34,520 nucleotides of DNA, taken from positions 1-34,520 of IMG/VR virus record IMGVR_UViG_3300049847_000077, one strand, 5' to 3'. Source of the stretch: a virus. The position numbers and the translations under genes were made by a program. The notes below the pieces were generated by a model, which saw only the letters and a list, made by a program, of their open reading frames with translations, had not been told where the DNA came from and ran no database searches. Numbering within the stretch: the first letter of the stretch is position 1; each line of letters opens with the position of its first letter. Shown in pieces: positions 24,438-30,583 of this stretch.

Positions 24438-24615
24438 TATATTCTCCATTATTTAAGTGGGTGCCGGTGCTGATCTCCTGCTTGTTATCTCTCCATAACT
24501 TGGCGGATTTATTCAGCCACCCCTCTAGCGCATCAGCCTGCGCATTACCCACACAGATGGCGGCTTTACCGGCCCGGTCTTTTTACTGCCGCAACTCGCA
24601 ACAGAAACCCGCCAT
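24427..24615 (-). pseudogene. Possible broken small gene with in-frame stop
   Basis: Reading from ATG 24615: MAGFCCELRQ, then TAA (24585-24583), then 51 open codons including GKAAICVGNAQADALEGWLN and KSAKLWRDNKQEI, ending TAG at 24427. The downstream part has the amino-acid composition of a real protein and the frame continues across the next gene's start. Either one nonsense change broke a protein of about 62 residues, or a GTG inside (VGNAQADALE) is the start, or the coding look is chance. No ribosome site supports any start. Confidence 0.3.
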
Positions 24616-24796
24616 GTGTGTAGATGCTAGTCACTTTTACTAGCAGGCCAGGCGCTGCACATTTGCTTGCCATCGCTGTCGTAACCTGTGATCGTATACA
24701 GGGGAAGGAGAAATAGCCATGCGCGGTATAACCGCCACGACACCGCCAAATAGCTGCATGTGCAATACATGCTACCCGGCGGAATGGATCTAAACT
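24450..24796. other. Gene-poor stretch with several inverted repeats, upstream of the terminase genes
   Basis: 347 bases without a convincing gene. Inverted repeats seen: CTAGT/ACTAG (24627-24643), CCTGT/ACAGG (24685-24702), GCGGT/ACCGC with a 3-base loop (24723-24735), and CCGCC/GGCGG (24743-24782) enclosing GCATGT/ACATGC (24756-24772). The - strand has a 47-codon frame (24627-24770, MYCTCSYLAVSWRLYRAWLF) with no good ribosome site, then a broken frame described separately; the + strand has a tiny frame with an excellent ribosome site. It could be a packaging site, a structured RNA, or a decayed gene. Confidence 0.45.
24719..24793 (+). CDS. Tiny Cys-containing frame (24 aa) with a strong ribosome site, opposite strand
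   Basis: GGGGAAGGAG lies eight bases before ATG 24719. The 24-residue frame ends SCMCNTCYPAEWI with three cysteines in a C-x-C-x2-C pattern. It is the only + strand candidate within 20 kb of - strand genes. The inverted repeats in the same DNA explain part of the sequence, so this may be chance. Confidence 0.2.
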   Translation: MRGITATTPPNSCMCNTCYPAEWI

Positions 24797-25012
24797 CTAA
24801 TGCCCAAATATTGATAAATCTGGCATTTCTGGCAAATCAAAACTAGCTCGCAATTGTTTGCGCATTTCTTCCAACGTCGGAACATTTTCAGGATGTGAAT
24901 CAACCAGTGATTTACACTCGTCTGCATCAATGCTCTTTTGCATATCATCCGCTATTTGCTGTAATCCTGCAATGTTTTGTTTGAGATTAGCCAAGGCTGC
25001 GCGTTTGTTCAT
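24797..25012 (-). CDS. Small helical protein, unknown function, 71 aa
   Basis: ATG 25012 is chosen because AGGATAGCTAAA precedes it; the frame is open nine codons further to an ATG without a ribosome site that overlaps the upstream gene. Nearly all helix: MNKRAALANLKQNIAGLQQI, a coiled-coil type start, then ECKSLVDSHPENVPTLEEMR and a short end PDLSIFGH. No family recognised. It is the last intact gene of the early block before the gene-poor stretch. Confidence 0.55.
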   Translation of the reverse strand: MNKRAALANLKQNIAGLQQIADDMQKSIDADECKSLVDSHPENVPTLEEMRKQLRASFDLPEMPDLSIFGH

Positions 25013-25022
25013 TTTAGCTATC

Positions 25023-25262
25023 CTACCTTTCGCATTCATAACAATCTAGGTTTTTGCTGTGCCTAATGTCTTGATACGATCCACCTTCTCTTTTATGCCC
25101 ACATGAAAGTATTGCAGTAGGAACAACTCTTGTAATCTTTTCTATTGTTTCAACCGTTCTGCTTCCGCCTTTTACATAGTCAACATGATTATTTTTAATA
25201 ACTTTTTCATATTGCTTCGTCACATATTCAACTCTGATAACCTTCGTTTTACTCCCCCTCAA
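25023..25262 (-). CDS. Small Cys/His protein, unusual start codon, about 79 aa
   Basis: The frame has no ATG. It may start at TTG 25262, overlapping the end of the upstream gene, or at GTG 25223 with AGAG eight bases upstream (66 residues). The N-terminal half is beta-like and basic (VDYVKGGSRTVETIEKITRV). The C-terminal half has SCGHKREGG and ends CYECER, giving a C-x-H and C-x2-C set that may bind zinc. Function unknown. The frame is tightly packed between neighbours, which supports it as real. Confidence 0.55.
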   Translation of the reverse strand: MRGSKTKVIRVEYVTKQYEKVIKNNHVDYVKGGSRTVETIEKITRVVPTAILSCGHKREGGSYQDIRHSKNLDCYECER

Positions 25263-25527
25263 CTGTCATGCTGTCGTATTCTTCTTCCAGTTCTTTGTGC
25301 TGATCGCCAACCATGCGCGTTAGCGCTTCGAATGCAGTTTCCATCAACAGCGGATAGTGCGGTAAATGTCGGTACTCAACTTGCACGCACTGCATAAAAT
25401 CACACCAATCTTCACCGCCCCACATGATTGATTCAATCGTAAATTCATCGTCGCCGTTGTGATCTGGGTTTACTTCGTAATCAATATCAAATCGTTTGCC
25501 TAGATAGTCGATTGTTGTGCTGTACAT
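25249..25527 (-). CDS. Small acidic phage protein, 92 aa
   Basis: AAGGGGAATAAA precedes ATG 25527, the same leader sequence as used by the gene upstream (25575-25781). A short beta start (MYSTTIDYLGKRFDIDYEVN), an acidic middle with IESIMWGGEDWCDFMQCVQV, and a helical acidic tail (HKELEEEYDSMTVEGE). No family recognised. It overlaps the following frame by 14 bases if that frame starts at TTG. Confidence 0.6.
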   Translation of the reverse strand: MYSTTIDYLGKRFDIDYEVNPDHNGDDEFTIESIMWGGEDWCDFMQCVQVEYRHLPHYPLLMETAFEALTRMVGDQHKELEEEYDSMTVEGE

Positions 25528-25545
25528 TTTATTCCCCTTCAGATT

Positions 25546-25565
25546 AGGCCCGATGCTTTGGGCCT
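25546..25565 (-). other. GC-rich hairpin between two small genes
   Basis: AGGCCC (25546-25551), 8-base loop, GGGCCT (25560-25565). No T run follows on the - strand, so it is not a standard terminator; it may protect mRNA or pause polymerase. Confidence 0.4.
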
Positions 25566-25574
25566 GTGTGTTGT

Positions 25575-25781
25575 TTAGATTAGATTGGACAAAACTGATG
25601 ATTCTAATGATGATTTAGCACCAACGCGGGTTAAATATGTGTTTTGGATGGCTGCAATTTTTGTTGCAATGGTTTGCATGTATGCGTTAATCAGGTCGTT
25701 TGTTAATTGGTCTGCTGTAACTCCGTCAGATTTCATTAGATCTGCAACCCATTTTGCTTTGCTTACCATTGATGCTTCCAT
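25575..25781 (-). CDS. Small helical phage protein, 68 aa
   Basis: ATG 25781 is chosen for AAGGGGAATAAAC just upstream; the frame is open 30 codons further but that part carries the promoter. Sequence: MEASMVSKAKWVADLMKSDG, VTADQLTNDLINAYMQTIAT, then a helix with KIAAIQNTYLTRVG. No motif recognised. It is the first gene behind a good promoter, so it may be strongly made. Confidence 0.58.
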   Translation of the reverse strand: MEASMVSKAKWVADLMKSDGVTADQLTNDLINAYMQTIATKIAAIQNTYLTRVGAKSSLESSVLSNLI

Positions 25782-25821
25782 GTTTATTCCCCTTGATTTG
25801 TGGTGCGTTGTCGATGAGTTG

Positions 25822-25850
25822 ATAATACACATGCGTTTGCTTTTGTGCAA
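25822..25850 (-). promoter_or_regulatory. Promoter for the 25781-24797 small-gene group
   Basis: On the - strand: TTGCAC (25850-25845), a 17-base spacer, TATTAT (25827-25822), followed by a 40-base leader to ATG 25781. The -10 box matches five of six consensus bases and the spacing is ideal. It sits in the only gap of this part of the early block and could also feed the terminase genes. Confidence 0.6.
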
Positions 25851-25860
25851 GTTTTTTTTG

Positions 25861-26172
25861 CTAAATCTCAATTATTTTTATGCCGTGCACCAATAACATC
25901 AACTTTCGCTTCATGATGTAGGCCGGTAATTTACGCGTCACTTCTGATTTAACATCCTCCACAACAGTTTCACCGCGCTCATCCGTGTAAACAAAATCGG
26001 CTATGTATGCCGTTGCTCGTTCTCCCTGCTGTTTCGGTATGACCTCGTACCGTACCTGCTCACGTAGGTTTGATATAACGCCAATCTTCTGCATCATTGC
26101 CAGGGTAACGCCTCGCCGCGCTTCTTTCTTGCTATCGTAGCCGTTTGTTTTGACGTTCTTAAACTTAGTCAT
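25861..26172 (-). CDS. DUF1064-type nuclease-like protein
   Basis: 103 residues with the family pattern almost complete: YDSKKEARRGVTLAMMQKIG, ISNLREQVRYEVIPKQ, then ERATAYIADFVYTDERGETV and VEDVKSEVTRKLPAYIMKRK. Asp59, Asp73 and Lys75 fit the acid ... (D/E)-x-K order of PD-(D/E)XK nucleases. DUF1064 proteins are common in phage replication/recombination modules and are thought to process DNA junctions or ends; activity of this one is inference. Starts eight bases inside the end of the upstream gene. Confidence 0.8.
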   Translation of the reverse strand: MTKFKNVKTNGYDSKKEARRGVTLAMMQKIGVISNLREQVRYEVIPKQQGERATAYIADFVYTDERGETVVEDVKSEVTRKLPAYIMKRKLMLLVHGIKIIEI

Positions 26173-26527
26173 TTAGCGCATCCACTTCAACAGCAATCTG
26201 AACGTCACGAGTAGCCTTAATCCATTCATCATGCGCGACAATGCCAGACATTATCCATGCAGCTTCTATCATGTCGTGAGCTGCTTCTATCGACTCTTCT
26301 GCTACCGATCCAGAGTCTACTTCTTCCAGCAATGCGCGTACTGGATCAGATGTTAGGTTGTATCCGGTGCGTTTTGCGACTAGCGCGGCAATTGTTGCGA
26401 ATGCCATCAAAGCGCATCCGTCCTGATCTATGATAGTGCCGCGATTTTTCAGCGTTAGAATGGCTTGTCGTGGAGATGCGAACATCGCCATCCGTGAGAA
26501 TAGCGGCATTATTTTTAATTTACCCAT
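26165..26527 (-). CDS. Phage protein of unknown function, 120 aa
   Basis: AGGAG lies before ATG 26527. The N-terminus is basic and hydrophobic (KIMPLFSRMAMFASPRQAIL). Then comes a hydrophobic helix (ALMAFATIAALVAKRTGYNL), an acidic helical region (LEEVDSGSVAEESIEAAHDM) and VEVDALND at the end. I do not recognise it. It starts inside the last codons of the HTH gene upstream and overlaps the DUF1064 gene downstream, so all three are coupled. Confidence 0.6.
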   Translation of the reverse strand: MGKLKIMPLFSRMAMFASPRQAILTLKNRGTIIDQDGCALMAFATIAALVAKRTGYNLTSDPVRALLEEVDSGSVAEESIEAAHDMIEAAWIMSGIVAHDEWIKATRDVQIAVEVDALND

Positions 26528-26682
26528 CTATAACTCCTGTACGTAATTACATCACGAATAGTCGATGCACCTACCCCGTATTTTTTAGCCAGTGACTCGT
26601 AACCTCTGCCTCTGATGTAAGCCAAATGCGCGGATCTAATCTCACGCACTTGGCTATCAGTCAGCGATCTACGGCGGGTCAT
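26515..26682 (-). CDS. Small helix-turn-helix protein, 55 aa
   Basis: The ATG (26682-26680) shares its first base with the stop of the helicase-methyltransferase gene (TAATG). MTRRRSLTDSQVREIRSAHL leads to YESLAKKYGVGASTIRDVI, a clear helix-turn-helix of the resolvase/transposase-tail type, ending TYRSYRWVN. Such 50-60-residue proteins occur in many phages and probably bind DNA; no partner enzyme domain is fused. It overlaps the following gene by 13 bases. Confidence 0.72.
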   Translation of the reverse strand: MTRRRSLTDSQVREIRSAHLAYIRGRGYESLAKKYGVGASTIRDVITYRSYRWVN

Positions 26683-28877
26683 TATGAGAATAAATCCATA
26701 GTGCCAATCTTTGCAGATTCGATGTTTTTAATTGCCTGCTCGTAATAGCTTGGTTTTAGCTCGCTCCCGATGAATCTTCGGCCCATTTTGATAGCTGTGT
26801 AACCTTCACTACCAACACCAGTAAAAGGGCTGAATACTAAATCATCTGGCGCGCTCCAAAGGTTCATCGCGCGTTCGATAACATCTAACTGTAAAGGGCA
26901 GATATGCTTTACATCATCATCTTCGCGTGCTTCTTTAAAATTCAGAGTGCGGCTTTGGTTGATGTCAAACCATACCGGGCTTGCGTATTGCTGCCACAAA
27001 TCAACTGGGAACTCATCTGGTGTGTGGCTGATTGGTTTTGTGTTGTCTCCTGGTTTACGCATAATCACAAGGTAGTCAGCTAAACCTTGGCGACTCATGC
27101 TTGAATCTTTCTTGATCGTCTTGTGTAATAGTCCGAGTGCCTTTGTGCGCTGCATGGCTGTCACTGGATCTTTCCATATACATACCTCTGAATGATAGAT
27201 CCAGCCTTTCTCAACAAACAAGCGGATCAGTTCGCCTCGGAAGTCGCGGATACCAATAAAACCATCATTTACTTTAGACGTTGGCAAATTCATGCAATGC
27301 ACGGCCATTAGTCGCCCCGGCATAGTGATGCGGTATAGCTCATCAACTAAGTAACCAAAGTGCTGATAAAACTCGCCATGCCCTTTGCTGTTGCCCATGT
27401 CTCGGTCGCTGTTTGAATAGGTGAATAGCGATGCAAAAGGAGGGCTGTAAATCGTAAACCCGATTGAGTCTGATTCAATCTCACGCGCCAAATCAATACA
27501 ATCTGCATTATGGATTGTGAAGCCGTCACCTTCGTACACTTGGCGCACATACTCAGTCTTTTCTTCTGACAATCCAAAAATTTCCTTTTTCATTGACTCG
27601 CTCATGTATTTCACCATTTCTTCGCCCATTGTTTTGTTTTGCGATTCTTTGCGCTTGATGTTCTCAACCACTGCACCCTCTGACTCAGCGCTGATAACGT
27701 GAACATGCACTTGTTTTGTCTGTCCGAACCGATAAAACCGGCGGATGGCTTGGTAATACTGCTCCCATGAGTCAGAAATCCCAACGAATGCAGTATGGTT
27801 GCAGTGCTGCCAATTCATACCGAACCCTGCTATTGACGGCTTGGTGATAAGTACTCGCAGTTCACCATTCGTAAACGCGGCGATCTTTTGTTCTTTCTGG
27901 TCGATTGAATCAGATCCTTGAACGTCTGCGCTTCCTGGGATTGATTTGCATAGCTTTTCGCTTTCTTCATTGCGATGGCACCAGATAACCCACTGCTTGT
28001 CACTGGCGTTCACAATTTCTGCACACTTAGCCACTCGATCATCAATTGACTCTTTGCGTGCTTGGTTGCGCTCTAATAAACCTGTAGCGATGTCGGCGAA
28101 TAGGCCAATCGTTGATTTAGACTCAACCACATGATCGTGCATGATTAAATCTGGTAATTCATAACGCGAACCATCAAAGCCCAAGTCTGCTGGACTGCGA
28201 ATAACAACAGACCAAGTTGATAGCCATTCCCAAAACTTTGCTTTGCCGTGGCCTTTTAAAATCCAAGTCCCGGTATCTCCTGCATCATTAATGAAATACA
28301 TGGCAAGCATCTCAGCCATCGTCATCAATCCAAGCAATTCAGCCTGGTTCCCAAGTTCCATGAAGTCGTTAGGGCTTGGCGTTGCGGTGCATGACAGGCG
28401 GTAAGGCACGTTTTTACACGCATCAATAATTGCGTTGCGCGTCTTGCCGTCTCGGTTTTTAATAATTGACGATTCATCCAGCACAATTCCGTGGAATTCG
28501 TCAAAATCAAACCGATCTAGCATTTCGTAATTGGTGATGGTTATTCCTGGAACTACTCCATATTGATCGCGGCAATAGTTGATTGTGATTCCGAACTTCG
28601 CTCCTTCATTTACGGTTTGATGTGCAACACATAATGGAGCCAGAATCAGCACGTTTCCGCCTGTTTCTTTCACAACCTCATCCGCCCAACTTGTCTGCAT
28701 CAATGTCTTACCTAAACCAGTATCGGCAAAAATAGCAGCACGGCCACGTTTAACCGCCCACTTCACAATGGCGCGTTGAAAATCAAACAGGTTTTTATTC
28801 AAACTATCCGCATCAACATCATGACCAGATATGATTGGATTAACCTTCTTTAACTCTAAAAACTCGTTGTAATCCAT
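26682..28877 (-). CDS. SNF2-type helicase fused to DNA methyltransferase
   Basis: 731 residues. Residues about 1-430 are an SF2/SNF2 motor: Walker A ADTGLGKT at 51-58, DESS box (LDESSIIKN) at 133-141, TATPS motif III at 164-168, and motif VI QAIRRFYRFGQ at 376-386. From about 445 an amino-methyltransferase follows: SPPF (motif IV) at 478-481 and SPFTGVGSEGYTAI (motif I, FxGxG) at 683-696, in the order IV ... I of beta-class enzymes. SPPF suggests N4-cytosine or N6-adenine methylation. No nuclease motif is visible. ATG 28877 lies behind an attenuator-like element. The fusion could modify phage DNA while translocating; anti-restriction is an inference. Confidence 0.85.
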   Translation of the reverse strand: MDYNEFLELKKVNPIISGHDVDADSLNKNLFDFQRAIVKWAVKRGRAAIFADTGLGKTLMQTSWADEVVKETGGNVLILAPLCVAHQTVNEGAKFGITINYCRDQYGVVPGITITNYEMLDRFDFDEFHGIVLDESSIIKNRDGKTRNAIIDACKNVPYRLSCTATPSPNDFMELGNQAELLGLMTMAEMLAMYFINDAGDTGTWILKGHGKAKFWEWLSTWSVVIRSPADLGFDGSRYELPDLIMHDHVVESKSTIGLFADIATGLLERNQARKESIDDRVAKCAEIVNASDKQWVIWCHRNEESEKLCKSIPGSADVQGSDSIDQKEQKIAAFTNGELRVLITKPSIAGFGMNWQHCNHTAFVGISDSWEQYYQAIRRFYRFGQTKQVHVHVISAESEGAVVENIKRKESQNKTMGEEMVKYMSESMKKEIFGLSEEKTEYVRQVYEGDGFTIHNADCIDLAREIESDSIGFTIYSPPFASLFTYSNSDRDMGNSKGHGEFYQHFGYLVDELYRITMPGRLMAVHCMNLPTSKVNDGFIGIRDFRGELIRLFVEKGWIYHSEVCIWKDPVTAMQRTKALGLLHKTIKKDSSMSRQGLADYLVIMRKPGDNTKPISHTPDEFPVDLWQQYASPVWFDINQSRTLNFKEAREDDDVKHICPLQLDVIERAMNLWSAPDDLVFSPFTGVGSEGYTAIKMGRRFIGSELKPSYYEQAIKNIESAKIGTMDLFS

Positions 28878-28890
28878 TTTCTCAATCCAA

Positions 28891-28994
28891 TAAAAAAGGG
28901 TTTGCGCTGTTCTCTCATCTTTCGATGTTGGCAGACCGGAACGAGTACCGGCAGAGGACAGCGCAAACCCTACTCGTTTTTAAATGTCTGCCAA
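28891..28994 (-). ncRNA. Attenuator-like or pseudoknot leader element B
   Basis: On the - strand in order: TTGGCAGAC (28994-28986) and AACGAGT (28978-28972); stem arm AGGGTTTGCGCTGT (28971-28958); loop holding ACTCGTT (28946-28940) and GTCTGCCAA (28936-28928), exact complements of the two upstream segments, plus a hairpin CATC-GAAA-GATG with a GNRA loop (28926-28915); arm ACAGCGCAAACCCT (28910-28897) pairing perfectly over 14 bp; then further T residues to 28892 (TTTTTTATT including the last arm base). The stem plus T run resembles an intrinsic terminator with a 47-base loop; the upstream segment would form a competing 16-bp pairing or a pseudoknot. It lies 15 bases before the helicase-methyltransferase start. 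Confidence 0.55.
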
Positions 28995-29015
28995 GACAAT
29001 CCGAACTATAAACAT

Positions 29016-29219
29016 CTATTTGCTAATGTGCAAGTATTCCTGCCGTTTTTTTACAGTTTCATTCACTGCTTGCTCAAACGTTGAACAGTCGCGCTCTACT
29101 ATCCCTTGCCATTTCTCGTATCTGAATTTACTTAGGCTACACGGTGCCCATCCAGCACGGCGCATGTCTGGACTTGATCCGCGTAGATTCCAGTGTTCGC
29201 ACTCCAAACATTTAGCCAA
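29016..29219 (-). CDS. Small Cys-rich (zinc-binding) phage protein, TTG start
   Basis: 67 residues. The start is TTG 29219, with GGGAG nine bases upstream; no ATG fits and the opening (L/M)AKCLECEHWNLRGS is the usual start of this small phage family. Cysteines at 4 and 7 plus two later ones (WAPCSLSKF, RDCSTFE) form a likely C4 zinc site. It starts inside the end of the YbcO-like gene and is followed by leader element B. Function unknown. Confidence 0.68.
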   Translation of the reverse strand: MAKCLECEHWNLRGSSPDMRRAGWAPCSLSKFRYEKWQGIVERDCSTFEQAVNETVKKRQEYLHISK

Positions 29220-29514
29220 TTTTAATCACTCCCATCTCGATCAGTTTTCGCCAGGTCCGCACCATTGCGCGACGCATATACCATTGTTTGCTTAGGCTGT
29301 AATGCTCGTCATAAACGCGATTGTCTACCACATTGTGGCATGAACTACAGGCAAACGCCGCGCTAATATCATCAGCCTTCTGCCCCATGCCGTGCGATTC
29401 ATCCGGCAGGTGCGCCAGTACGGTTGTAGCAGGATCGTAGTTGCAAACGTAGGCTATGTTGAATGTGCAGTCTTGGCCGCGTGCTGCTTCACGTATTTTT
29501 TTTGATTTGATCAT
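29212..29514 (-). CDS. YbcO-like (DUF1364) putative nuclease
   Basis: 100 residues with the DUF1364 pattern: KIREAARGQDCTFNIAYVCN, VLAHLPDESHGMGQKADDIS, then AFACSSCHNVVDNRV. The metal ligands of this HNH-like fold would be the paired cysteines (C16, C24; CSSC near 76-79), with His in the AHL segment. E. coli YbcO is a structurally characterised member from a prophage recombination module. Starts in an ATGA overlap with the gene upstream. Confidence 0.82.
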   Translation of the reverse strand: MIKSKKIREAARGQDCTFNIAYVCNYDPATTVLAHLPDESHGMGQKADDISAAFACSSCHNVVDNRVYDEHYSLSKQWYMRRAMVRTWRKLIEMGVIKIG

Positions 29515-29696
29515 TTCTTTACCTGCTCAAAATGGATTTCATGATATATGCAATTCAGCGCTGCCCTTACTGGGATTGTGCATTGGTTCGTATTATTAAA
29601 AGAACAATCTATGCAATGTAAGCTACTTGGCAAACCTTTATCACTAACAACCTTTAACCTTCCAAGCTCTGGCGCTTCTTTGAATGTGATTATCAT
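29511..29696 (-). CDS. Small Cys-rich phage protein, 61 aa
   Basis: AAGGAGACAAG before ATG 29696. The 61 residues start MIITFKEAPELGRLKVVSDK and contain HCIDCSFNNTNQCTIPVRAA, then LNCIYHEIHFEQVKK. The four cysteines (C-x2-C, C, C) suggest a zinc finger. Similar short proteins precede YbcO or NinX genes in other phages. Function unknown. Confidence 0.65.
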   Translation of the reverse strand: MIITFKEAPELGRLKVVSDKGLPSSLHCIDCSFNNTNQCTIPVRAALNCIYHEIHFEQVKK

Positions 29697-29779
29697 CTTG
29701 TCTCCTTAAACACATATCCAAACAAAAACACAACAACCCCAACAACCATTCCGCATATAAAAATAGCCAATTCATACAT
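29693..29779 (-). CDS. Micro-protein with one membrane helix, 28 aa
   Basis: Open frame of 28 codons filling the gap between two genes, ATG 29779 and stop overlapping the next ATG. Sequence MYELAIFICGMVVGVVVFLF followed by GYVFKETR: a single hydrophobic helix with a charged C-terminus. The ribosome site is weak (GGTTAATT), so coupling to the upstream stop is needed. Its exact fit into the gap supports it. Confidence 0.45.
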   Translation of the reverse strand: MYELAIFICGMVVGVVVFLFGYVFKETR

Positions 29780-29781
29780 AA

Positions 29782-30090
29782 TTAACCTATCGCTTTCTTG
29801 ATTGCGGCGCGTGCTTCTGCCAATCCTTTGACTTTCTCTGATGGAGTCGGCCCCAATTTATCAACCATTGTTTGCAGCGCTTCTAGTAGGTCTGGCGCTG
29901 CTGATATAAGTTGTGCGTTTGCCTCGTTTTCTTCGTCAAACTCAACGCACCATCTAGGCATATTGCAGATTTCTTGATATACGCAATCTTCGTCAGGCTC
30001 TTCGGTATGAATTTCTGACGTATAGACCATTTTTTTACCGCCATAACTTGGGCCAGCCTGTATCCACGGCCCTGCTGTATATTTACTCAT
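29782..30090 (-). CDS. Phage accessory protein (TAGPW ... AAPDLLEAL type), 102 aa
   Basis: ATG 30090 is chosen because GGGGA lies just upstream; ATG 30102 overlaps the upstream stop region without a ribosome site. MSKYTAGPWIQAGPSYGGKK and ENEANAQLISAAPDLLEALQ are the two hallmarks of a very common phage protein family of unknown function. The C-terminus is helical and basic (EARAAIKKAIG). The middle has an acidic insert EEPDEDCVYQEICNMP with cysteines. Confidence 0.75.
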   Translation of the reverse strand: MSKYTAGPWIQAGPSYGGKKMVYTSEIHTEEPDEDCVYQEICNMPRWCVEFDEENEANAQLISAAPDLLEALQTMVDKLGPTPSEKVKGLAEARAAIKKAIG

Positions 30091-30091
30091 C

Positions 30092-30583
30092 TCATTCCCC
30101 ATTCTGCGCTATCCACGCGCGGTAAAGTTGCATTAGTTCTGCAAACCTTCTTGCGGCATCATCATTTGTATCTAACTCTTTCCTGCTTTCAATAAAACAT
30201 GTTTGTAAAATAACTTGTTTTGCTTCATTTTCTGGATCGCTTTTAAGATCTCCATCTGTTCGTGTAACTACGTAATACTCATCAACAAATCTCTGAAAGT
30301 CTTTGTTTTTGCATACCCCAATGGCCGATCTACATAAAGGCCCATTCATGTAAAATGGATAGCTTTGTTTCTGATCTTTTGTTATCGCTTGTTCATCCTC
30401 AACATCTACGGTTTTAATAACCATCGCCAGAATCTGCCCTGCTTGTTTCCCTTTGCGCTCTGTTAGTAGCTTAAAATTGGCTAAATCATCGCCGTCTGGT
30501 AGCCATAGTGTGATTGTTGCGCCACCGCTGCTTGTGTCTGACCATCGTTGTAGCTGTACTTCGCCTGAATAAATAGTTTTCAT
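30092..30583 (-). CDS. Phage replication-module protein of unknown function, 163 aa
   Basis: Starts in an ATGA overlap with the DnaB-like gene. MKTIYSGEVQLQRWSDTSSG and GGATITLWLPDGDDLANFKL, then LLTERKGKQAGQILAMVIKT suggest a beta barrel or strand-rich N-terminal half. The second half (YVVTRTDGDLKSDPENEAKQ and DAARRFAELMQLYRAWI) is helical. It is placed between the helicase and small accessory genes; a role in replication is plausible but not shown by any motif. Confidence 0.62.
   Translation of the reverse strand: MKTIYSGEVQLQRWSDTSSGGATITLWLPDGDDLANFKLLTERKGKQAGQILAMVIKTVDVEDEQAITKDQKQSYPFYMNGPLCRSAIGVCKNKDFQRFVDEYYVVTRTDGDLKSDPENEAKQVILQTCFIESRKELDTNDDAARRFAELMQLYRAWIAQNGE

Noticed and set aside
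24450-24796. tRNA genes in the hairpin-rich gap
   Set aside because: No cloverleaf with a GGTTCRA-type T arm and matching acceptor stem could be drawn on either strand.
28897-28971. Element B as an insertion-sequence or MITE footprint
   Set aside because: No target-site duplication is seen, and the element lies exactly between a stop and a ribosome site with a T run at the 3' side.
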